Assembly: GCF_000757905.1 (NCBI RefSeq)
Contig: NZ_JRLH01000007.1
Strand: one strand, 5' to 3'
DNA from: Arsenophonus nilaparvatae
GTDB lineage: Bacteria > Pseudomonadota > Gammaproteobacteria > Enterobacterales > Enterobacteriaceae
DNA: 64,000 nucleotides
Positions 36,584 to 45,940 of this stretch are shown piece after piece (position 1 is the stretch's first letter; each line of letters starts with the position of its first letter). The notes below the pieces were generated by a model, which searched no databases, was not told where the DNA came from, and was given only the letters and a program-made list of their open reading frames with translations. Made by a program: the position numbers and the translations under genes.

Positions 36584-36832
36584 ATGCCAGATATTTTTAC
36601 TAACCCTAACCGAACCCTTGATACACAAGGATTACGTTGTCCTGAGCCAATGATGATGATAAGAAAAATGGTTCGTCAGATGGTTGAAGGTGAAACGTTA
36701 TTAATTATTGCGGATGATCCGGCTACAATCCGTGATATTCCTGCTTTTTGCCGTTTTATGGAACATCAATTGCTTGCTGAAGAGATTCAGCAACCTCCCT
36801 ACCGTTATTTGATCCGCAAGAAAGTTAATTAA
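36584..36832 (+). CDS. tusA: Sulfur-transfer protein TusA
   Basis: 82 aa (E. coli 81). It has the family signature LDTQGLRCPEPMMMIRK with the active persulfide cysteine at C19. TusA receives sulfur from IscS and passes it to TusBCD for 2-thiouridine in tRNA wobble positions. The ATG lacks a strong ribosome-binding site. Neighbours (yhhQ, zntA) are the same as in E. coli. A strong hairpin terminator follows. Confidence 0.95.
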   Translation: MPDIFTNPNRTLDTQGLRCPEPMMMIRKMVRQMVEGETLLIIADDPATIRDIPAFCRFMEHQLLAEEIQQPPYRYLIRKKVN

Positions 36833-36870
36833 TACTAAAAGCGAAACGGTGTTAAACAAAAAGTATATTG

Positions 36871-36908
36871 AAAAAAGAGAGATTATTGAATCATGTCTCT
36901 CTTTTTTC
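36871..36908 (+). terminator. Terminator between tusA and zntA
   Basis: Perfect 12-bp stem AAAAAAGAGAGA/TCTCTCTTTTTT (36871-36882, 36896-36907) with a 13-nt loop. A-run and T-run on both sides make it bidirectional for these convergent genes. Confidence 0.85.
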
Positions 36909-36937
36909 AAATATATAAATAATATTTAACAAAGTGT

Positions 36938-39304
36938 TTATTCTGGCTGGCGATCCTTCAATAAACGGAGCGCATTTGCGGTCACTAATGCAGTGGCACC
37001 GGAATCTGCTAAAATAGCCATCCATAAGCCGGTTATGCCTAATAAACTGGTCACCAGGAAGATAGCTTTTAGTCCTAAAGCGATAGTAATGTTTTGACGA
37101 ATATTGGCTCTGGTTGCTCGTGATAACATAATGATCTCGGCTAATCCAGTTAGCCGGTTATGAGTCAATGCCGCATCAGCGGTTTCAAGAGCGACATCCG
37201 TTCCATTACCCATGGCGATGCCAACATTTGCGGCCTTCATTGCGGGAGCATCATTAATACCATCGCCAACCATCAGTGTATGGTTGGTTTTACTGAGTGC
37301 TATAATGGCATTGACTTTGTCTTCAGGTAACAGCCCTGCCCGATAATCTAAACCAACTTTTTGCGCAATTGATTCAGCTGCCAGTGGGTTATCACCCGTT
37401 AACATGACGGTTTTAATACCCAGTTTTTGCAGTTTATTAACCGCATCAATGGCATCTGAGCGTAATGTATCTTGCATAGCAATAATGCCAAGTAACTTGT
37501 TATCGACTAGTACCACAACAACAGTTTTACCTTGATTTTCAAGTGTTTTTACAGTTTGCTGCCATTGTATGGTTAATATATCGTCAGAGATTTTATTCGG
37601 TGCTGACACCAGAATATATTTATCTGCCAAATAACCTTCCACCCCAATACCAGCCAATGCTTTATGATTCTGGGCGGGTTCAACATTTATTTCTAGCGCT
37701 TGAGCCTTAGCCAAAATCGCTTTTGCTAAAGGATGGTGTGATCCGCTTTCGACTGAAGCGGTAAATTGCAATAGTTTTTCCTCGGTCACTGTTTCAGCGG
37801 TTATGATGTCAGTAACTTGTGGTTTCCCTTCGGTAAGTGTACCTGTTTTATCCAGGGCAACTTGGGTGACAGAACTTAATTGCTCTAAGACTGCGCCACC
37901 TTTAATCAAGGCTCCTCGACGGGTTGCTGCTGCCAGAGCAGAAGTAATTGCCGCTGGAGTAGAGATCACTAAAGCGCAAGGACAGCCTATTAACAGCAAG
38001 GTTAGACCACGATAGATCCATATGTCCCATGATTGAGCAAAAAATAGTGGTGGAATAATAATAACCAATGTTGCGACTAACATAATAAGGGGCGTGTAAA
38101 TTTGGCTAAAACGATCAATAAATCGTTCAATTGGGGCGCGGCGCTCTTCAGCTTCTTCAATTAATATCATTATGCGATCGATCGCATTTTGCCCTTGTTC
38201 AGATATTACTTTCATTTGTATAGCGCGATCGATAGAAAGTGCGCCGGCTGATACTTTTTCCCCCGTTTTTCGTTCAACAGGCATTGATTCACCGGTTAAT
38301 GCACTTTCATCAAAACTGGCAAATTCATTCACTAATTCAGCATCAGTGGGTAAACGGCCACCAGGAAGGATTTCAATGATGTCGCCTGGTTGCAGTGTCG
38401 AGACAGGGACAGTGGTTTTTACACCATTTTTAATGAGTACCGCTTGTTCAGGAATAAGGGCCATTAAACTACTGATGCCTCGGCGTGCGCGTCCAGCGGC
38501 ATATGACTCTAATCTTTCTCCTATCATAAACAACAACAGTACCATCGCGGCTTCTTCGCTGGCATTAATGAATAATGCGCCTATTGCCGCAACACTCATC
38601 AATGTTTCTATTGCAAAAAAGGTACCTGAGCGTATTAGTTGTATTGCTCTAACTGTAATCGGGTAGAGTCCATATAATGTTGTTAAAATAAAAGCAATTT
38701 GTCCTACTTTTACATCAATGAGGGAAATTCCCCAACTGATTAACATAAAAAATATTAAAATAATGATAGGTTTAGATTCACTAAATGGATTATTTTGCTT
38801 CTTTTTTTTGGCTGATTCGGCGGCATTGAGGTTATATAATTTGAAGCCCGCTTGTTGCACAGCTTTGATTACATCATCACGAACATCATCATCAGCATCG
38901 ACAATTAATTTTTCGGTTGTAAACAGTACCTTTACTTGTTTGACATGCTTGACCTTGCTAACGGCTATTTCAATTTTACGCGCGCAGCTTGCGCAGTCCA
39001 TACCGCTTACAATCCAATGAAAGCGGTGCTTTCCTCTTGAAATGACGGCATTACTTTCCTCAGGCATAAGTGAATGTTCACTTACGCAATTATATTGATT
39101 GGTATCACTGCATGCCTGCTGATCAATAAGTTTAGTGTTACTCTTCGCAGGATGATGTTCATCATCAGCGCTATTTTTTGCTGATAGCGATACGGTTTTT
39201 TTGCTATGTTTGTGACCACTAACTTTCTTTTTATCGCTGCTGTGGCTATTGGTTGTGCAACATTTTGCAGTATGCTTATGTTGTTGATGGGTATGCGCAC
39301 ACAT
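36938..39304 (-). CDS. zntA: Zinc/cadmium/lead-exporting P-type ATPase
   Basis: 788 aa, longer than E. coli ZntA (732). The extra length is an N-terminal tail rich in His, Lys and Cys (residues 1-75) that may bind metal. The heavy-metal domain has DCASC (C104, C107). P1B-ATPase motifs are the transport-site GCPCALVIS, phosphorylation motif DKTGTLTEG, HP motif SGSHHPLA and GDGINDAPAM. It exports Zn2+, Cd2+ and Pb2+ from the cytoplasm. The promoter carries a MerR-type palindrome (listed), indicating control by a ZntR-like activator encoded elsewhere. Confidence 0.96.
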   Translation of the reverse strand: MCAHTHQQHKHTAKCCTTNSHSSDKKKVSGHKHSKKTVSLSAKNSADDEHHPAKSNTKLIDQQACSDTNQYNCVSEHSLMPEESNAVISRGKHRFHWIVSGMDCASCARKIEIAVSKVKHVKQVKVLFTTEKLIVDADDDVRDDVIKAVQQAGFKLYNLNAAESAKKKKQNNPFSESKPIIILIFFMLISWGISLIDVKVGQIAFILTTLYGLYPITVRAIQLIRSGTFFAIETLMSVAAIGALFINASEEAAMVLLLFMIGERLESYAAGRARRGISSLMALIPEQAVLIKNGVKTTVPVSTLQPGDIIEILPGGRLPTDAELVNEFASFDESALTGESMPVERKTGEKVSAGALSIDRAIQMKVISEQGQNAIDRIMILIEEAEERRAPIERFIDRFSQIYTPLIMLVATLVIIIPPLFFAQSWDIWIYRGLTLLLIGCPCALVISTPAAITSALAAATRRGALIKGGAVLEQLSSVTQVALDKTGTLTEGKPQVTDIITAETVTEEKLLQFTASVESGSHHPLAKAILAKAQALEINVEPAQNHKALAGIGVEGYLADKYILVSAPNKISDDILTIQWQQTVKTLENQGKTVVVVLVDNKLLGIIAMQDTLRSDAIDAVNKLQKLGIKTVMLTGDNPLAAESIAQKVGLDYRAGLLPEDKVNAIIALSKTNHTLMVGDGINDAPAMKAANVGIAMGNGTDVALETADAALTHNRLTGLAEIIMLSRATRANIRQNITIALGLKAIFLVTSLLGITGLWMAILADSGATALVTANALRLLKDRQPE

Positions 39305-39352
39305 AGTATCCCCTTTTTAATTCACTCACTTAAAATTTCGTTTCTGTGATTT

Positions 39353-39384
39353 ACTTTACACTTTAGAGTTAACTCTAAAGTCAA
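39353..39384 (-). promoter_or_regulatory. MerR/ZntR-type zntA promoter
   Basis: Reading the minus strand, TTGACT (-35, 39379-39384) and TAAAGT (-10, 39353-39358) are separated by exactly 20 bp. This overlong spacer is typical of MerR-family targets. A perfect 22-bp palindrome, ACTTTAGAGTT plus its complement (39360-39381), fills the spacer. ZntR is known to act on zntA in this way in E. coli. The site is about 50 bp upstream of the start codon. Confidence 0.88.
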
Positions 39385-39448
39385 ACATAGAAGAGGGGAT
39401 TTTTTGACAAAAAATGCTATTTAGCTGAAAAATGGTTATCAATCCAAC

Positions 39449-40078
39449 TTATAAGTAAAGCGAACGTACAATGAAAAATTGACCAATAAAATAGCAAGCG
39501 GTAATTGTTGCTTTAGAAGCTTTAAATGGGTAACGAAAGTTGGCGATAAGCCAAATACTGTTGGCAATAAAAAGTAAAAATGCACCTATCATAATGGAAA
39601 AATTATGTTCTCTTGCTAGACCGAAATATTGTTCACCCGCTACCCAAGCCATAATGAATGACATTGTTAGTAGAAAAATGGCCGGTGCGCGTAGTGAACC
39701 AAGAGGTGCCCAGATTATAATTAATACCATGACACTAAGGATTAGTAGGATAGTCAGTAATGGCAAGTAGAAAGTGAAATTCATCTGCATAGTAAAACTG
39801 ATGGTATAAAGTAGGTAGCTTAGAGACAACAAGAAAATAGTCGGCAATAAACGTTCCTTGGACAGCATTTGCCAGCTGTCAGCAATTAGCATCACCAACA
39901 GACCCGCCATGATCAGATAGCCGGCAGCATCAGTAAAATCGGCACTCCAAGCCCAAAATACTAACAATAATAGCGTAACTGGGCGAAACAGCCAGCATTG
40001 CCATTGTGGACCGCGATAGGCAGCATCAATATAAAGCCAACCAGAAAATAACACAGCAAGAAATGGCCAACTGATCAT
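39449..40078 (-). CDS. yhhN: YhhN/TMEM86 family membrane protein (lysoplasmalogenase-like)
   Basis: 209 aa (E. coli 208), eight hydrophobic segments. Conserved ends are WPFLAVLFSGWLYIDAAYRGPQWQCWLFRP and ITACYFIGQFFIVRSLYL. In animals the family cleaves the vinyl-ether bond of lysoplasmalogens; the bacterial substrate is not settled. The gene order zntA-yhhN-yhhM-yhhL-rsmD is that of E. coli. Confidence 0.92.
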   Translation of the reverse strand: MISWPFLAVLFSGWLYIDAAYRGPQWQCWLFRPVTLLLLVFWAWSADFTDAAGYLIMAGLLVMLIADSWQMLSKERLLPTIFLLSLSYLLYTISFTMQMNFTFYLPLLTILLILSVMVLIIIWAPLGSLRAPAIFLLTMSFIMAWVAGEQYFGLAREHNFSIMIGAFLLFIANSIWLIANFRYPFKASKATITACYFIGQFFIVRSLYL

Positions 40079-40183
40079 GGTTTCCCCACTAACTAAAAAG
40101 GTTAATTAGAAATTATTGATCCTATTAGAGGATAGACAATAATAGTTACTAAATATATCAATAATGAAAGCTTGGAAAATATT

Positions 40184-40549
40184 GTGAATAAATCGGTTAT
40201 ATTCGTTATTACTATTATTATCATTATTATGTTAGCGACGAAACGTTTTTTTGATCAACGTCGACAAGATGTCATTAATGATAATTCTCCGATTATCAGT
40301 TATCAAGTTGAGGTCATTGATAAGATAGATTATCCCTATCCTAATATGCGTTCTCGTCAACGAGAGGTTGTTACTCCGGAAACTTTTCGTTATGAAATTT
40401 ATTTTCAGCGGCTATCGGCTAGTGAGGTAATAAAGATTTTCCTAAAAAAGGAGAAGGAATATAATGCGATTAAAAAAGGGGATAGAGGTACGCTTTATAT
40501 GCAGGGAACAAGGTTTGTTCGCTTTCAAAGCAAAGCCAATGCAAAATAG
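40184..40549 (+). CDS. yhhM: DUF2500 family protein YhhM
   Basis: 121 aa from GTG 40184, which has GGA about 8 nt upstream; the TTG at 40172 overlaps that site. One N-terminal transmembrane helix (VIFVITIIIIIMLAT) leads to a soluble domain ending RGTLYMQGTRFVRFQSK. That pattern matches E. coli YhhM (GDKGTLSYKGTRFVSF). Function is unknown. Its place between yhhN and yhhL is conserved. Confidence 0.85.
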   Translation: MNKSVIFVITIIIIIMLATKRFFDQRRQDVINDNSPIISYQVEVIDKIDYPYPNMRSRQREVVTPETFRYEIYFQRLSASEVIKIFLKKEKEYNAIKKGDRGTLYMQGTRFVRFQSKANAK

Positions 40550-40607
40550 CTAAATTTATCAGTCAATAATGCATTGCCTTTGTAATTACTTGCGATTTTT
40601 TTTATAG

Positions 40608-40880
40608 TTAGTCAGTTTTTTGTCTTTTCTGCCAGGCTAAAAGTTCAAAAACGCCAAATAGAAAGATTTTTATTTGCAGCCAACGGGGATGCTTTTCTGT
40701 TTTTGCAAAAGCGGAGTGCAAAAAAATGGCTTGCATGGCATGCATGGCATGCATGAAAATCATAAATATCATTGCTACATCTATAAAATATTTTAATGGT
40801 TTTGGAAATGGATGGATTAAATTAAACATCATGAATCCCCAAACAAAAACCATTAATAATTTTCCAGCATTTATTAACAT
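40608..40880 (-). CDS. yhhL: DUF1145 family membrane protein YhhL
   Basis: 90 aa (E. coli 89) from ATG 40880, with GGA about 9 nt upstream. Two hydrophobic helices and the conserved end KIFLFGVFELLAWQKR. A three-codon repeat unit (MHA-MHA-MQA) sits in the second helix, encoded by 9-bp direct repeats TGCATGGCA at 40732-40755. It lies 16 bp downstream of rsmD and is probably cotranscribed. Function is unknown. Confidence 0.88.
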   Translation of the reverse strand: MLINAGKLLMVFVWGFMMFNLIHPFPKPLKYFIDVAMIFMIFMHAMHAMQAIFLHSAFAKTEKHPRWLQIKIFLFGVFELLAWQKRQKTD

Positions 40881-40896
40881 GATATTTTCCAACTAA

Positions 40897-41475
40897 TTAT
40901 TGATTACGAATATAAAGACAGTAAGCGACTTGCCCAGTAACTTTTTTACGATGAAGCTGCCAATTTTTAGGTAACAAGGCTAAATTAGCTTCTGCTTCTG
41001 CCTCAACATAGATCCAACAATTTTCGCTTAACCAACCATTTTGTTCTAGTAGCAAGGCTGTTTGTTGCAATAGATCTTTACGAAAAGGCGGATCAAGAAA
41101 AATGACATCATAGGCTGTGCCGTTCTGTGCCAGATAGTTCAATGTATCGCTATTAATCACTTGTACATTTTTTGCCTCTAATTTAGCTAGATTGGCCACA
41201 AGTTGTGTTGCGACGGAGCGCTCTAATTCAATTAGGGTAGCTGAAGCGGCATAGCGAGAAAGTGCTTCAATAGCTAAAGCGCCACTACCAGCAAAACAAT
41301 CAAGGCAGCGAGCCTCCTGAATAACAGGCATTAACCAATTAAATAAAGTTTCTCTGATCCTATCTGTTGTGGGGCGTAAGCCCTCACTATCAAAGACGGG
41401 TAGTTTACGACCTCGCCATTTACCACCAATAATACGAATTTGGCCACGTGATGCAGATTGTATTTTTCTTGCCAT
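40897..41475 (-). CDS. rsmD: 16S rRNA (guanine966-N2)-methyltransferase
   Basis: 192 aa (E. coli 198). SAM-binding motif LDCFAGSGALAIEALSR and catalytic DPPF in YDVIFLDPPFRKDLL. The N-terminal RIIGGKWRGRKLPVFDSEGLRPTTDRIRETLFNWL is typical. It methylates G966 of 16S rRNA in the assembled 30S subunit. Divergent from ftsY as in E. coli. Confidence 0.95.
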   Translation of the reverse strand: MARKIQSASRGQIRIIGGKWRGRKLPVFDSEGLRPTTDRIRETLFNWLMPVIQEARCLDCFAGSGALAIEALSRYAASATLIELERSVATQLVANLAKLEAKNVQVINSDTLNYLAQNGTAYDVIFLDPPFRKDLLQQTALLLEQNGWLSENCWIYVEAEAEANLALLPKNWQLHRKKVTGQVAYCLYIRNQ

Positions 41476-41688
41476 AATTTACATAGTTTAGTCATTACAG
41501 TTTGTTAATATAGATGATAATAATACCAATGTTTATCGACAGCATGTACAACATGAAAATTATCGCTAATTTAACATGAAATGGGTGTCAGATATGTGTT
41601 GCAATCAAATCAAGTGATACACTGCCATCCTATTTTTATTATTTACATTGGTAACACCATATTTTTACCGCTAGGAGTGTAATAGCAG

Positions 41689-42933
41689 ATGGCTAAAAAG
41701 AGAAAAAAAAGTTTTTTTTCCTGGCTAGGGTTAGGATCTGAAAATGAAGTGCAAAAAAGAGAGACAGAGCAACAATCCGAACCGAAAGTAGAAGACAGTT
41801 CTGAAGGGGTGATGGATGTAATAGCAACATCACAGCAGTCTGCAAAAGTAGAAAAGGTGCAACCTCAAGTAGCGGAAGAAAAAAACGATCAATGCCAAAC
41901 AGCAGACATGAAAGCCGCAAAAATTGTTACACCTAGTCAGCAGATAACCACTTTGCAAGACATAGATGAACAGAAAAAAGTACCGCCGATACAACAGCCA
42001 AAAAAACCGGCAAAAGAGAATTTCTTTGCACGGTTAAGACAAGGTTTATTAAAAACTCGGCAGAATATGGGAGTCGGTTTTGTTAGTTTTTTTCGTGGTA
42101 AAAAAATTGATGATGAGCTATTTGATGAGTTAGAAGAACAACTTTTAGTTGCTGATGTGGGGCTAGAAACAACACGAAAGATTATAGATAGCCTAACTAC
42201 CCATGCTAATCGTAAAGAGTTGAATGATGCTGCGATGCTTTATAGCAAATTACGCGAAGAGATGGCCAATATCTTATTTGATGTTGATAAGCCATTGGTT
42301 ATAGAAAATAAGCTACCTTATGTAATATTGATGGTTGGGGTTAATGGGGTCGGTAAAACCACAACAATTGGTAAGTTAGCCCGCCAATATCAGACAGAAG
42401 GTAAATCAGTAATGCTAGCGGCTGGCGATACATTTAGGGCAGCAGCGGTTGAACAATTACAAGTTTGGGGAGAGCGTAACAATATCCCGGTTGTTGCTCA
42501 GCATACTGGCGCAGATCCTGCTTCAGTGATATTTGATGCCATTCAGTCGGCGAAAGCGAAGGGAGTCGACATATTGATTGCTGATACTGCCGGACGATTG
42601 CAAAACAAAGCGCATTTGATGGAAGAGTTGAAAAAAATTGTCCGAGTTATGCAAAAACTTGATCAACAAGCGCCTCATGAAGTGATGCTAACATTAGATG
42701 CAAGTACTGGTCAAAATGCAATTAATCAGGCTAAAATTTTTCATGAGGCAGTGGGGTTAACTGGCATTATTTTAACTAAACTTGATGGTACAGCTAAAGG
42801 TGGCGTGATTTTTGCTATTGCCGATCAGTTTAAGATCCCGATTCGCTATATAGGGATTGGTGAAGGCATTGATGATCTCCGGCCATTTGTAGCTAATGAT
42901 TTCATCGAGGCGCTTTTTGTCCGAGAGGATTAA
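41689..42933 (+). CDS. ftsY: Signal recognition particle receptor FtsY
   Basis: 414 aa (E. coli 497); the difference is a shorter acidic N-terminal A domain (residues 1-100). The NG domain has GVNGVGKTTTIGKLA (P-loop near residue 220), DTFRAAAVEQL, ADTAGR and TKLDGTAKGG. FtsY docks SRP-ribosome complexes at the membrane for co-translational insertion. The N-terminus MAKKRKKSFFSWLGLG is a membrane-binding amphipathic segment. First gene of ftsYEX, 5 bp before ftsE. Confidence 0.97.
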   Translation: MAKKRKKSFFSWLGLGSENEVQKRETEQQSEPKVEDSSEGVMDVIATSQQSAKVEKVQPQVAEEKNDQCQTADMKAAKIVTPSQQITTLQDIDEQKKVPPIQQPKKPAKENFFARLRQGLLKTRQNMGVGFVSFFRGKKIDDELFDELEEQLLVADVGLETTRKIIDSLTTHANRKELNDAAMLYSKLREEMANILFDVDKPLVIENKLPYVILMVGVNGVGKTTTIGKLARQYQTEGKSVMLAAGDTFRAAAVEQLQVWGERNNIPVVAQHTGADPASVIFDAIQSAKAKGVDILIADTAGRLQNKAHLMEELKKIVRVMQKLDQQAPHEVMLTLDASTGQNAINQAKIFHEAVGLTGIILTKLDGTAKGGVIFAIADQFKIPIRYIGIGEGIDDLRPFVANDFIEALFVRED

Positions 42934-42938
42934 TATCA

Positions 42939-43604
42939 ATGATTCGCTTTGAACATGTTAGTAAAGCTTATCGTGGTGGCAAGCAAGCACTTCAGGGCGT
43001 TGATTTTCATCTTCATCCTGGAGAAATGGCATTTCTTACTGGCCATTCGGGGGCGGGGAAAAGTACCTTATTAAAGTTAATATGTGGTATTGAACGCCCT
43101 AGTACTGGCCATATTTGGTTTGGTGGTCATCACATTAGTCGCTTAAAAAAACGGGAAGTACCTTTTTTACGTCGGCAGATAGGTATGATCTTTCAAGATC
43201 ATCATTTGTTGTTTGATAGAAACGTATATGACAATGTATCTATGCCGCTGATTATTGCCGGTGCCAGCTCTGAGGATATTCGTCGTCGGGTTTCTGCTGC
43301 TTTAGATAAGGTGGGTTTACTTAATAGAGCGAAAAGTTATCCAATTCAATTATCAGGTGGTGAACAGCAGCGAGTAGGTATAGCTCGCGCAATTGTTAAT
43401 AAGCCTAGTGTATTGCTAGCAGATGAGCCAACGGGTAATTTGGATGATGAATTATCTGAAGGTATTATGCGATTGTTTGAAGAATTCAATCGAGTTGGGG
43501 TAACAGTTTTGGTAGCCACTCATGATCTTGAGCTTATTGAGCGTCGTCATTATTCTATTTTGACATTAAGCGAGGGAAGAATGGTAGGAGGTCAGAATGG
43601 CTAA
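42939..43604 (+). CDS. ftsE: Cell-division ABC transporter ATP-binding subunit FtsE
   Basis: 221 aa (E. coli 222). Walker A GHSGAGKST at residues 35-43, Q-loop FQDHHLL, signature LSGGEQQ and Walker B LLADEPTGNLDD. With FtsX it transmits the divisome signal to activate periplasmic murein hydrolases through EnvC. Its stop codon overlaps the ftsX start by 8 bp. Confidence 0.97.
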   Translation: MIRFEHVSKAYRGGKQALQGVDFHLHPGEMAFLTGHSGAGKSTLLKLICGIERPSTGHIWFGGHHISRLKKREVPFLRRQIGMIFQDHHLLFDRNVYDNVSMPLIIAGASSEDIRRRVSAALDKVGLLNRAKSYPIQLSGGEQQRVGIARAIVNKPSVLLADEPTGNLDDELSEGIMRLFEEFNRVGVTVLVATHDLELIERRHYSILTLSEGRMVGGQNG

Positions 43605-44556
43605 AAAACCTATCCATAAAATAGCCAAAGCCAAGGCATTGAAAGGAGGATGGCGAGAGCAATGGCGCTATGCTTGGTTAAATACATTAGCTGATATGTT
43701 ACGCCAGCCTTTAGCCACGCTTTTAACGGTGGCTGTTATTGCTATCTCGATAACGCTGCCCAGTCTTTGTTATATTGTTTGGAAAAATGTTTCACAAGCC
43801 GCGCAACAATGGTATCCCGCACCTCAATTAACCATTTATTTGGATAAATCATTAGATGAAAAAGGCGCTGAACAGACAGTCGCTGGACTTAAGCAATTAG
43901 ATGGTGTTAAGAGTGTTAATTACCTGTCGCGCGAAGAAGCCATGATTGAGTTTCGCAATTGGTCAGGATTCGGCACAGCGTTAGATCTGTTGGAAGAAAA
44001 CCCTTTACCAGCAGTAGCCATTATCACGCCTAAAATTGATTTTCAAAATTCACAATCATTGATAAACCTGCGTAATAAAGTAGGTCAATTAGCTGGAATT
44101 GAAGATGTTCGCATGGATGATAGTTGGTTTACCCGTTTAGCAGCATTAACTGGGCTGATTGGACAAATTGCCATGGTGATTGGTATTTTAATGGTTATGG
44201 CGGTATTTTTAGTGATAGGCAATAGTATAAGACTAAATATTTTTGCCCGTAGGGATACGATTAATGTCATGAAGTTGATTGGGGCGACAGATGGTTTTAT
44301 TATGCGTCCTTTTTTAAATAGTGGTATTATACTGGGATTCTTTGGTGCTTTACTCTCATTAATACTTTCTGCATTATTGGTATGGCAACTGACCGGTATC
44401 GTTACACAGGTAGCGGGTGTATTTGGTACTACATTTCATATTCAAGGTTTTTTATGGGATGAGGTGCTATTAGTTATACTGATTGCTGCAATGATTGGCT
44501 GGTTAGCGGCTTGGCTGGCTACAGCTCAACACTTAAGACGTTTCACGCCAGAATGA
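43597..44556 (+). CDS. ftsX: Cell-division membrane protein FtsX
   Basis: 319 aa (E. coli 352, mainly a shorter N-terminal tail). Four transmembrane helices with a large periplasmic loop after the first (residues 65-175) that would bind EnvC. Typical sequences are GGWREQWRYAWLNTLADMLRQPLATLLTV and IRLNIFARRDTINVMKLIGATDGFIMRPFL. It works with FtsE. Confidence 0.95.
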   Translation: MAKKPIHKIAKAKALKGGWREQWRYAWLNTLADMLRQPLATLLTVAVIAISITLPSLCYIVWKNVSQAAQQWYPAPQLTIYLDKSLDEKGAEQTVAGLKQLDGVKSVNYLSREEAMIEFRNWSGFGTALDLLEENPLPAVAIITPKIDFQNSQSLINLRNKVGQLAGIEDVRMDDSWFTRLAALTGLIGQIAMVIGILMVMAVFLVIGNSIRLNIFARRDTINVMKLIGATDGFIMRPFLNSGIILGFFGALLSLILSALLVWQLTGIVTQVAGVFGTTFHIQGFLWDEVLLVILIAAMIGWLAAWLATAQHLRRFTPE

Positions 44557-44782
44557 TCATTATCAGCAGTAAAAGTGACACGGGTGATCAATATTGAACT
44601 TTTATGCTGACATTTTGTCGAAGTTAAAAGTTCAATGTAATTAAATCAAGGCAATTTTCTTCGATACCAAGCAGTGGTAAACTACTCGATATCAGATTAA
44701 TCGCTGAGCAATGGAATCTGCTCAAATATAAATTTTTTATTTAGAACTAACTCTTAGTTTGTTGAATTCAAAGAGGATATCA

Positions 44783-45640
44783 ATGACCAAAGATATGCAA
44801 TCATTAGCATTAATTCCACAAGGTAGCATTGAAGCTTATGTGCGATCAGCTAATGCTTATCCGATGCTAACCGCAGAGGAAGAACAAGAATATGCAAAAC
44901 GGCTGCATTATCATGGTGATTTAAATGCGGCTAAACAGCTTATACTCTCTCATTTACGTTTTGTTATTCATATCGCGCGTAATTATTCAGGTTATGGATT
45001 GCCACAAGCGGATCTGATCCAAGAAGGTAATATCGGTCTAATGAAAGCTGTGCGTCGTTTTAATCCTGAAGTTGGCGTACGTTTAGTTTCATTTGCTGTT
45101 CATTGGATAAAAGCTGAAATTCATGAATATGTATTGCGTAATTGGCGGATAGTTAAAGTTGCTACCACTAAAGCTCAACGTAAGCTTTTTTTCAATTTGC
45201 GTAAGAATAAGAAACGTATCGGCTGGTTTAATCAAAATGAAGTAGATATGGTTGCCAAGGAGCTAGGTGTAACCAGCAAGGATGTTCGTGAGATGGAATC
45301 GCGAATGGCTGCACAAGACATGGCATTCGACATGAATGACGATGATGATAATGGTGAAAATACCACTATTGCCCCGGTTTTATATCTACAGGATAAATCT
45401 TCTGCTTTTGCCGATAGCATTGAGGAAGATAATTGGGAAAACCATGCTACTGATAAATTAACGCAGGCATTATCCACCTTAGATGAGCGCAGTCAGGATA
45501 TTATTCGTGCGCGTTGGCTTGATGAAGAAAGCAAGACCACTTTACAGGATTTAGCCGATAAATATAGTGTATCGGCTGAACGTGTTCGTCAATTAGAAAA
45601 AAATGCCATGAAAAAACTTCGGTTAGTAATGGAAGCTTAA
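44783..45640 (+). CDS. rpoH: Heat-shock sigma factor sigma-32
   Basis: 285 aa (E. coli 284) from ATG 44783, with AGAGGAT upstream; the longer TTG 44759 was rejected. Sigma region 2 (LILSHLRFVIHIARNYSGYGLPQADLIQEGNIGLMKAVRRFNPEVGVRLVSFAVHWIKAEIHEYVLRNWRIVK spans residues 52-125), the RpoH box QRKLFFNLRKNKKR and the region 4 helix-turn-helix TLQDLADKYSVSAERVRQLEKNAMKKL are all present. It directs transcription of chaperone and protease genes. The strongly AT-rich leader could support temperature control of translation, as known in E. coli, but I did not fold it. Confidence 0.97.
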   Translation: MTKDMQSLALIPQGSIEAYVRSANAYPMLTAEEEQEYAKRLHYHGDLNAAKQLILSHLRFVIHIARNYSGYGLPQADLIQEGNIGLMKAVRRFNPEVGVRLVSFAVHWIKAEIHEYVLRNWRIVKVATTKAQRKLFFNLRKNKKRIGWFNQNEVDMVAKELGVTSKDVREMESRMAAQDMAFDMNDDDDNGENTTIAPVLYLQDKSSAFADSIEEDNWENHATDKLTQALSTLDERSQDIIRARWLDEESKTTLQDLADKYSVSAERVRQLEKNAMKKLRLVMEA

Positions 45641-45940
45641 AATAAGCCACATCGCGTGATGTAAAAATCTAGCTGAAACTTTTGTTATGTAGCCAATTTA
45701 AAGTTTGGCAATTAACTATATGAAAAGTTGTTGAAAGATAGAAAGGTAATAGTAAATTTATTTTGATTGTTACCTGTTAAAATAAAAAGGCATTTACCTG
45801 TAAGGTAAGCGCCTTTTTACATGTATCTAGTAGCTTGTCTATTACTTCCCTACAATATTACCTAATATTTTATCTGTCAGTGACATTTTGCGTGTGTTTA
45901 TATTTAATATACACCTATCCTATTCTGATAGACTCGATCG
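45641..45940. other. Spacer after rpoH
   Basis: 300 bp holding the rpoH terminator and otherwise no coding frame. Confidence 0.5.
45784..45819 (+). terminator. Terminator downstream of rpoH
   Basis: AAAAGGC (45784-45790) pairs with GCCTTTT, with an inner TTACC/GGTAA stem, followed by TTTTTAC. About 145 bp after the rpoH stop. Confidence 0.8.
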
